Shown piece by piece: positions 51,501 through 64,000 of a stretch of 64,000 nucleotides of DNA (positions within the stretch are counted from its first letter, which is position 1; each line of letters starts with the position of its first letter). The position numbers and the translations under genes are program-made. Below the pieces are notes generated by a model, which saw only the letters and a list, made by a program, of their open reading frames with translations, was not told the DNA's origin and did not search any database. Source of the DNA: Salvelinus alpinus (Eukaryota > Chordata > Actinopteri > Salmoniformes > Salmonidae); NCBI RefSeq assembly GCF_045679555.1, contig NC_092091.1:69888517-69952516 (forward strand). The letters run 5' to 3'.

Positions 51501-54500
51501 AGAACGACATTGACAGCCGTTACAGAAACACCCACCAAACCAGGACCAAGCGGATTGGAGAAGGACGGCAAGAACCAAAGCAATGGAGAGAAGAGGAATG
51601 GACTTGGGAGGAGATCCTAGACGGTAAAGGACCCTGGGCACAGCCAGTGGAGTGTCGCCGCCCCAAAGCGGAGCTGGAGGCAGCGAAAGCGGAGAGGCGG
51701 CATTATGAGGCGCTTGCAAGGCAGAGTGGCTGGAAACCCGAGAGGCTCACCCAAAAATTTCTTGGGGGGGGGGGATAAAGGGGAGTGTGGCGAAGCCGGG
51801 TTGGATACCTGAGCCAACTCCCCGGGCTTACCGTGGAGTGAGAGGGCGTCGTACTGGTCAGACACCGTGTTATGCGGTAAAGCGCACGGTGTCCCCAGTA
51901 CGCGTGCTTAGCCCAGTGCGGGCTATTCCACCTTGCCGCACTGGGAGGGCTAGGTTGGGCATCGAGCCGGATGTCATGAAGCCGGCCCAACGTATCTGGC
52001 CTCCAGTACGTCTCCTCGGGCCGGCGTACATGGCACCAGCCTTACAGGTGGTGTCCCCGGTTCGCCTGCATAGCCCAGTGCGGGCTATTCCACCTCGCCG
52101 CACTGGCAGGGCTACGGGGACCATTCAACCTGGTAAGGTTGGAGAGGCTCGGTGCTCAAGAGCGCGTGTCCTCCTTCACGGTCCGGCATATCCGGCGCCA
52201 CCTTCCCGCCCCAGCCCAGTACCACCAGTGCCTACACCACGCACCAGGCTTCCAGTGCATCTCCAGAGCCCTGTTCCTCCTCCCCGCACTCGCCCTGAGG
52301 TGCGTGCCCTCAGCCCGGTACCTCCAGTTCCGGCACCACGCATCAGGCCTATTGTGCGTCTCAGCCGGCCAGAGTCTGCCGTCTGCCCAGCGGTGCCTGA
52401 ACTGCCCGTCTGCCCAGCGGTGCCTGAACTGCCCGGCTGCCCAACGCCGTCTGAGCCATCTGTCTGCCCAGCGCCGTCTGAGCCATCTGTCTGCCCAGCG
52501 CCGTCTGAGCCATCCGTCTGCCCAGCGCCGTCTGAGCCATCCGTCTGCCCAGCGCCGTCTGAGCCATCCGTCTGCCCAACGCCGTCTGAGCCATCCGTCT
52601 GCCCAACGCCGTCTGAGCCATCCGTCTGCCCAACGCCGTCTGAGCCATCCGTCTGCCCAACGCCGTCTGAGCCATCCGTCTGCCCAATGCCGTCTGAGCC
52701 ATCCGTCTGCCCAGCGCCGTCTGAGCCGCCCGTCTGTCCCGAGCCGTTAGAGCCGCCCGTCTGTCCCGAGCCGTTAGAGCCGTCCGTCTGTCCCGAGCCG
52801 TTAGAGCCGTCCGTCAGTCAGGAGCCGCTAGAGCCGTCCGTCAGTCAGGAGCCGCCAGAGCCGCCAGCCAGTCAGGAGCCGCCAGAGACGCCAGCCAGTC
52901 AGGAGCCGCCAGAGACGCCAGCCAGTCAGGAGCTGCCAGAGATGCCAGCCAGTCAGGAGCTGCCAGAGACGCCAGCCAGTCAGGAGCTGCCAGAGACGCC
53001 AGCCAGTCAGGAGCTGCCAGAGACGCCAGACAGTCATGAGCTGCCCTACGGTCATGAGCTGCCCTACAGTCATGAGCTGCCCTCCAGTCAGGAGCTGCCC
53101 TCCATTCAGGAGCTGCCCTCCAGTCATGAGCTGCCCTCCAGTCATGAGCTGCCCTCCAGTCATGAGCTGCCCTCCAGTCATGAGCTGCCCTCCAGTCATG
53201 AGCTGCCCTCCAGTCATGAGCTGCCCTCCAGTCATGAGCTGCCCTCCAGTCATGAGCTGCCCTCCAGTCATGAGCTGCCACTCAGTCATGAGCTGCCCTC
53301 CAGTCATGAGCTGCCACTCAGTCCGGAGCTGCCACTCAGTCCGGAGCTGCCACTCAGTCCGGAGCTGCCGCTCCTTATCCCGGAGCTGCTGCCCCTTATC
53401 CCGGAGCTGCTGCCCCTTATCCCGGAGCTGCTGCCCCTTATCCCGGAGCTGCTGCCCCTTATCCCGGAGCTGCTGCCCCTTATCCCGGAGCTGCTGCCCC
53501 TTATCCCGGTGCTGGCCCTTATCCCGATGCTGCCCCTTCATTTAGGTGGGTTGAGTTGGAGGGTGGTCATTGGGAGGGGGATACGGAAGCGGGGAGTGAC
53601 TATGGTGGGGTGGGGACCTCACCCAGAGCCTGAGCCACCACCGTGGTCAGATGCCCACCCAGACCCTCCCCTAGACTTTGTGCTGGTGCGCCCGGAGTTC
53701 GCACCTTAAGGGGGGGGTTATGTCACGTTCCTGACCTGTTTTCTCTTGTTTTGTATGTCTTTATTGGTCAGGGCGTGAGTGTTGGGTGGGCAGTCTATGT
53801 TTTCTATTTCTATGTTGGGTTTTGTGTTCTGCCTGGTATGATTCTCAATTAGAGACAGGTGTGTATCGTTTGTCTCTGATTGAGAGTCATACTAAGGCAG
53901 CCAGGGTTTCACTGGTGTTTTGTGGGTGTTTGTTTCCTGTGTTAGCGTTTGGGCCACACAGGACTGTTGCAGGTTAGTAACGTTTGTTGTTTTGTTAATT
54001 TGTAGTGTTTGTTGGTTTGTCATTAAAATCATGAATACCTCCTACTCCGCATCTTGGTCCGATCCATGCTCCTCCTCGTCTGAGGAGGAGAACGACATTG
54101 ACAGCCGTTACATGTATATCCCAACTCTCACAGGAAGTGACTCACTTCATTACCATACTGTATGTAATTGATGAAGTAAGGAAACTTGGAGAAAGAAAAC
54201 ACATTCAAGATATGAAGATGAACAAAATGAACATGGAAAAACAAGAATGCAACACCACAAAATAAATGCAATATCATAAAAGGAAAAAACTAACTGTGTA
54301 CACGTGACCTCATTTACCAAACTTAAGAATGGAGAACCAAAAAATAAACCACGTATTTTACAGGAAAGGAGAATAATCCATTTCCTCATTTAGACCTGGC
54401 AATACAGTGGCCTTTAGTTTAAAAATCCAGAACGTTTTGCATTGTAGGAGGTGTTTGAGACCCCTGCGAGTACTGGGGACCTCTTCAATGGCAATGGCTT

Positions 54501-55827
54501 TCAGAGTGTTTGGGCTGCCTATGTGGTGTACAGGCTGCCCAGGTGGGTGCTTTTACATAGGACGTACTAAGAGAAGGCTCAAGGACAGGGTGTCTGAACA
54601 TGCCTATGCTATAAGGACTGCTAACGACAAGTATCCTTTGGCTAAACATTACAGACAGATTGGCCATGCCAGCCCAAACTCTCTTAAAGTCATGGCCATT
54701 GAAGTGGTTCCCATTTCTCGCAGGTGGGGGCGATCGTCTCAAACACCTCCTAAAATGCGAAACGCTCTGGATTTTTAAACTAAAGGCCACTGTATTGCCA
54801 GGTCTAAATGAGGAAATGGATTATTCTCCTTTCCTGTAAAAGATGGGGTTTATTTTTTGGTTCTCCATTCTTAAGTTTGATAACATGAGCTCATGTGTAC
54901 ACAGTTCGTTTTTTACTTTTATGATATTGCATTTCTTTCTCTTGTTATGCCATGTTTATTTTGTTCATCTTTGTATCTTGAATGTGTTTTTTACTTTATC
55001 AATTACATATGGCAATAAAGTGAGTCACTTCCTGTGAGAGTTGGGATATACACCTGTGTGTACACCACTATTCTTTGTCACCCTGATGAAGGCTGATATA
55101 GCCGCAACACGTCGGTGTAAGCCACAACGAAGGCGTTTACATTTTTCTGTTACATGAGAGTGCCTTGATTACTCGTTTGCACAAAGGCTTTTCTGGTATT
55201 GTTTACTATCCAGCATCAACTTATTTTTGTTTTATAGAACAATAGAATATTCACCGGGCAAAACGCTCATCCAAGACCGCTCATACGATGAGTAAAATCG
55301 ACCTCAGCAAAAATCTATTGACTATTGTGCTTTCATGCGTTATTACGCACAGGTTGAGTCTAGAAGCAGCACTTACCTTTCCGCTTTGTCATGATGGTAA
55401 CGGTGGGAATCTCTGGTCTGTCGGAGAACACATCTGCCCGGTTTGAGAGGGCATCCCTGACCACTTCATATCCGTTCAGTACTACTACCAGCTGACTCCC
55501 TACCCACATGCTGTAGATGTTACCGTAAACTTTAGCTTGTTCCGTGATAATAACTTGAGGTGAAATTAGAGCTCGTGTCTTTGACTTTGGAACGTCCTTC
55601 CCTCCCCAGCCTCCAAACCTCTTCCAGATGAAATTGGGAACCAGAAACCCGCCAAAATTTCCAACTATTGGCCATGGTTTAGGACCAGGAGGAATATTGG
55701 AGAAATCCTGGTGTTTGCGAAATGTGTGCATTAGATAATAGACGGCCACGAATACTGTCAAGGCCAGAATGCAGACATGGGACAGCGCAGAAGTGCCCAG
55801 GAGCTCGTGCCATAATTCCATAACCAT
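45389..55827 (-). CDS. cyp2u1: cyp2u1, cytochrome P450 2U1, complete
   Basis: Membrane-anchored haem-thiolate monooxygenase of ER/mitochondria; the family hydroxylates long-chain fatty acids such as arachidonate. Six coding exons (- strand): 55377-55827, 47211-47529, 46679-47013, 46329-46490, 45942-46109, 45389-45570. They total 1617 nt, 538 aa (human 544). Residues ~18-35 form the N-terminal membrane anchor, followed by the hinge [12 protein letters not shown]. The I-helix reads AGTDTTTN, the K-helix ExxR is EVQR, the meander is [10 protein letters not shown] and the haem loop is FGIGRRVCMG with its Cys ligand. The first ATG (55827) was chosen; a second in-frame ATG is at 55821. The mammalian gene has five exons: here exon 2 is split by a 197-bp SINE-like intron (47014-47210). 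Intron 1 is ~7.8 kb of satellite and nested retroelements. Confidence 0.96.
45942..46109 (-). CDS. cyp2u1: cyp2u1 exon 4
   Basis: 168 nt encoding [20 protein letters not shown] through [10 protein letters not shown] to CFIPFGI, the start of the haem loop. Donor is ATAG|GTAGGT. Confidence 0.95.
46329..46490 (-). CDS. cyp2u1: cyp2u1 exon 3
   Basis: 162 nt encoding [20 protein letters not shown] through [21 protein letters not shown]. It includes the invariant ExxR (EVQR). The Met after EVQR is Leu in human, as I recall it, and in the inverted pseudogene copy at 56989-57376. Confidence 0.95.
46679..47013 (-). CDS. cyp2u1: cyp2u1 exon 2b (3' half of ancestral exon 2)
   Basis: 335 nt with acceptor CTATTCTAACAG|C. 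The frame reads [18 protein letters not shown] through the I-helix [12 protein letters not shown], ending at VYPDIQ. Donor is CAAG|GTACTA. The junction with 2a restores the vertebrate protein length exactly (N-S). Confidence 0.94.
47014..47210 (-). mobile_element. tRNA-derived SINE forming an intron of cyp2u1
   Basis: On the gene strand the intron begins GTAGCCTAGAGGTTAGAG, continues with CAGTAGCTGGAAGGTTGACT and later has GTGTGCCCTTAAGCGCTTAA. The same ordered blocks occur in the SINEs at 57640-57805 and 59600-59760 (- strand), so the element lies in sense orientation. The 3' end is a T-rich (TATTC)n tail. Exonic AACAG precedes it and AACAG ends it, consistent with a target-site duplication or a head-derived donor. 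Confidence 0.75.
47211..47529 (-). CDS. cyp2u1: cyp2u1 exon 2a (5' half of ancestral exon 2)
   Basis: 319 nt. It begins [17 protein letters not shown] with the helix-C WxxxR motif and ends GLEIIAN plus AG. The donor is AACAG|GTAGCC. The bases after the exon match the head of tRNA-derived SINEs elsewhere in this window. Confidence 0.93.
47661..50849. repeat. 3.2-kb 13-bp satellite in cyp2u1 intron 1
   Basis: Units of CAATAGAATAGAA / CAATAGAATAGAG / CAATATAATAGAA with local higher-order duplications. The - strand is free of stop codons in all three frames for more than 900 codons, a consequence of a 13-bp unit lacking stops in any frame. Confidence 0.96.
51139..51524 (+). repeat. 5' LTR
   Basis: 386 bp, TG...CA ends. 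Contains ATTAAAATCATGAATACC near its end, a plausible polyadenylation region. Confidence 0.92.
51976..53709 (+). CDS. long Pro-rich repetitive ORF of the LTR element
   Basis: Open frame of 578 codons from the first ATG (the frame is open from 51787). After a ~130-residue Pro/Arg-rich head the protein is built of successive tandem peptide arrays: 9-aa VCPAPSEPS, 9-aa PASQELPET, 6-aa SSHELP and 7-aa LLPLIPE. All repeat periods are multiples of three. No known enzymatic domain; no retroviral gag, pol or env similarity recognised. Whether it is translated is unknown. A separate upstream frame (to 51778) reads [18 protein letters not shown] and may be a gag-like remnant. Confidence 0.5.
   Translation: MKPAQRIWPPVRLLGPAYMAPALQVVSPVRLHSPVRAIPPRRTGRATGTIQPGKVGEARCSRARVLLHGPAYPAPPSRPSPVPPVPTPRTRLPVHLQSPVPPPRTRPEVRALSPVPPVPAPRIRPIVRLSRPESAVCPAVPELPVCPAVPELPGCPTPSEPSVCPAPSEPSVCPAPSEPSVCPAPSEPSVCPAPSEPSVCPTPSEPSVCPTPSEPSVCPTPSEPSVCPTPSEPSVCPMPSEPSVCPAPSEPPVCPEPLEPPVCPEPLEPSVCPEPLEPSVSQEPLEPSVSQEPPEPPASQEPPETPASQEPPETPASQELPEMPASQELPETPASQELPETPASQELPETPDSHELPYGHELPYSHELPSSQELPSIQELPSSHELPSSHELPSSHELPSSHELPSSHELPSSHELPSSHELPSSHELPSSHELPLSHELPSSHELPLSPELPLSPELPLSPELPLLIPELLPLIPELLPLIPELLPLIPELLPLIPELLPLIPELLPLIPVLALIPMLPLHLGGLSWRVVIGRGIRKRGVTMVGWGPHPEPEPPPWSDAHPDPPLDFVLVRPEFAP
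53721..54112 (+). repeat. 3' LTR
   Basis: 392 bp. It differs from the 5' LTR at GTTCTGCC/GTTCGGCC, one missing T, TCTTGG/TTTTGG and a small insertion ATGCTCCTC-like. Confidence 0.92.
55377..55827 (-). CDS. cyp2u1: cyp2u1 exon 1
   Basis: 451 nt encoding the signal anchor, the Pro-rich hinge and the A to C helix region, ending [15 protein letters not shown] plus one base. Donor is AAAG|GTAAGT. A longer frame would need a TTG start at 55854. Confidence 0.94.
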
Positions 55828-56764
55828 GGGGTTTATATCGGCTGCAAAGCACAAAAAAACACCTCGTAATCCTTGGAAACGAGTTGAATATTTAGACTCG
55901 TCAAAATATTCTAAGTATAAGTTTAAAGATGGTTTTCAGAAGGTTCTGCCATGTTATTTTTGTAAGCAAACGACGCATGGTGATTCCTAGCTTCCTATTG
56001 GTGGGTGAGAGAACGGGTGGTGTGATTGGTGCGTTGATAGATGACGACGGCAAAGGGGTTGACCCGTGCAAGCGTCATACTTCTCCTAGTATCTGCACTT
56101 TGATTGGACAAAACTGAAGTCAACGTGTTCTTTTTTTATTATGAAGGTATAAATTATGGTACATTAGGACACACAATCATATGAGACTAAAGACTAAATG
56201 CACATTGAATGCAAATTAATATAAAACATTGAAAACAAACATCTTCAAGTTTGCAATTTAAAATTGCATGCATTTGTATTTAAAGGCACATTTTGGAAAT
56301 TATATATTTTTAAAGTACTTAATATTCATTAAATCAAATTGATGTAAACGTAATAAGGTATAGCTCTATAAAATGCAATTTTTCTATTGGAGTTTTGAGT
56401 AAAGCTGCAAGACAGTGGCAAAGCGCTGTATGACATCGTAACATGTTGACTTCAGTTGAGTTTGTTACAGTAACATTCACAAGAATAAAGAACATTTTCA
56501 AATAAACTGACCTCATAAATAAGATACATTTTAGTGGTGAAGTACACAAGGACCCAATGTATGTGGATTATGTTATTCTTCTCACATACTTTCCCTATAT
56601 GACCATTTCCTCACAAACTTCAACTATCCTTCACATAATACTTTAAAATCACATAATAGACCATAAATACTGCATGAATACAAAATAGGTTGGGGTGTTC
56701 AAAGCAACACTGGTGGTGAATGCCTGGTGAACAAGATCCTGAAGTGGGGTGGAGCCCCTACTCT

Positions 56765-64000
<7,236 letters not shown>

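Larger units (their letters stand above)
51139..54112 (+). mobile_element. non-autonomous LTR retrotransposon with 5-bp TSD
   Basis: Near-identical direct LTRs 51139-51524 and 53721-54112 start TGTCACGTTCCTGACC and end CCGTTACA. Target duplication is TGTAT on both sides. A purine tract TTAAGGGGGGGGTTA precedes the 3' LTR. No protease, RT, RNase H or integrase. Only about two substitutions and two small indels separate the LTRs, implying a recent insertion. No convincing primer-binding site was recognised. Confidence 0.92.
50920..55236. mobile_element. palindromic Penelope-like element (GIY-YIG fragment), interrupted by LTR element
   Basis: Left arm: 50920-51138 plus 54113 to about 54517. Right arm: about 54672-55236. 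The arms are inverted copies around a ~155-bp spacer, sharing for example TTACTATCCAGCATCAACTT at the outer end and TAGACCTGGCAATACAGTGG inside. The + strand 54515-54840 encodes [20 protein letters not shown] and, after a frameshift, [19 protein letters not shown], the C-terminal GIY-YIG endonuclease of Penelope-like retroelements. No reverse transcriptase remains. The element sits at the edge of the 13-bp satellite, which resumes for ~13 bp on its right. Confidence 0.85.

Noticed and set aside
52139-53545. Other-frame ORFs ([23 protein letters not shown] repeats)
   Set aside because: Shadow frames of the tandem peptide arrays of the LTR element. The frame ending at 53709 is longest and includes the non-repetitive head.
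55828-55854. Longer cyp2u1 N-terminus from 55854
   Set aside because: That frame begins at TTG, not ATG. The first ATG is 55827 and gives a normal CYP2U1 length.

Overview
This is a vertebrate genomic window, almost certainly from a salmonid fish. The evidence is four salmonid-type Tc1-like transposons with degenerate transposases, several tRNA-derived SINEs, copies of short palindromic elements I know from salmonid genomes, very long (CA)n, (CT)n and (GACA)n arrays, and two 100-N assembly gaps (521-620 and 23249-23348). The gene order matches the conserved vertebrate block LEF1 - HADH - CYP2U1 - SGMS2 (human 4q25).

Layout. Positions 1-37690 hold the 3' two thirds of lef1 on the + strand. 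Nine exons are supported (11599-11731 through the terminal exon at 36640), plus one candidate cassette exon; the beta-catenin-binding 5' exons lie upstream of the window. The lef1 introns carry two large minisatellites (2934-6750 and 15690-18179), many microsatellites, polypyrimidine tracts, two Tc1 copies and a LINE fragment. Positions 37690-40385 are intergenic and hold a third Tc1 copy. hadh is complete on the - strand in eight coding exons (43755 to 40720, 309 aa). cyp2u1 is complete on the - strand in six coding exons (55827 to 45389, 538 aa). Its first intron is packed with a 3.2-kb 13-bp satellite and a palindromic Penelope-like element that is itself split by a young LTR retrotransposon. 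sgms2 is on the - strand and enters from the right edge; five coding exons through the stop are visible (64000 to 56765). Its last intron contains an inverted partial copy of cyp2u1.

lef1 is convergent with hadh, while hadh, cyp2u1 and sgms2 are co-oriented. The genes are linked by ancient synteny, not by a shared pathway: a Wnt-pathway HMG transcription factor, a mitochondrial beta-oxidation enzyme, a fatty-acid-hydroxylating P450 and a sphingomyelin synthase. All exon boundaries below were derived by reading frame, GT/AG sites and phase arithmetic, and each gene's exon lengths sum to an intact frame.

The most notable observation is a 197-bp intron inside the normally uninterrupted second exon of cyp2u1. 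It looks like a tRNA-derived SINE bounded by a short AACAG direct repeat, a likely case of intron gain by transposon insertion. Other leads are a possible undescribed 22-codon cassette exon in lef1 with two alternative lef1 C-termini, a recent inverted cyp2u1 duplication inside sgms2, and an sgms2 splice donor formed by a 200-bp (GT)n microsatellite. No prokaryotic features, CRISPR arrays, rRNAs or intact tRNAs were seen.
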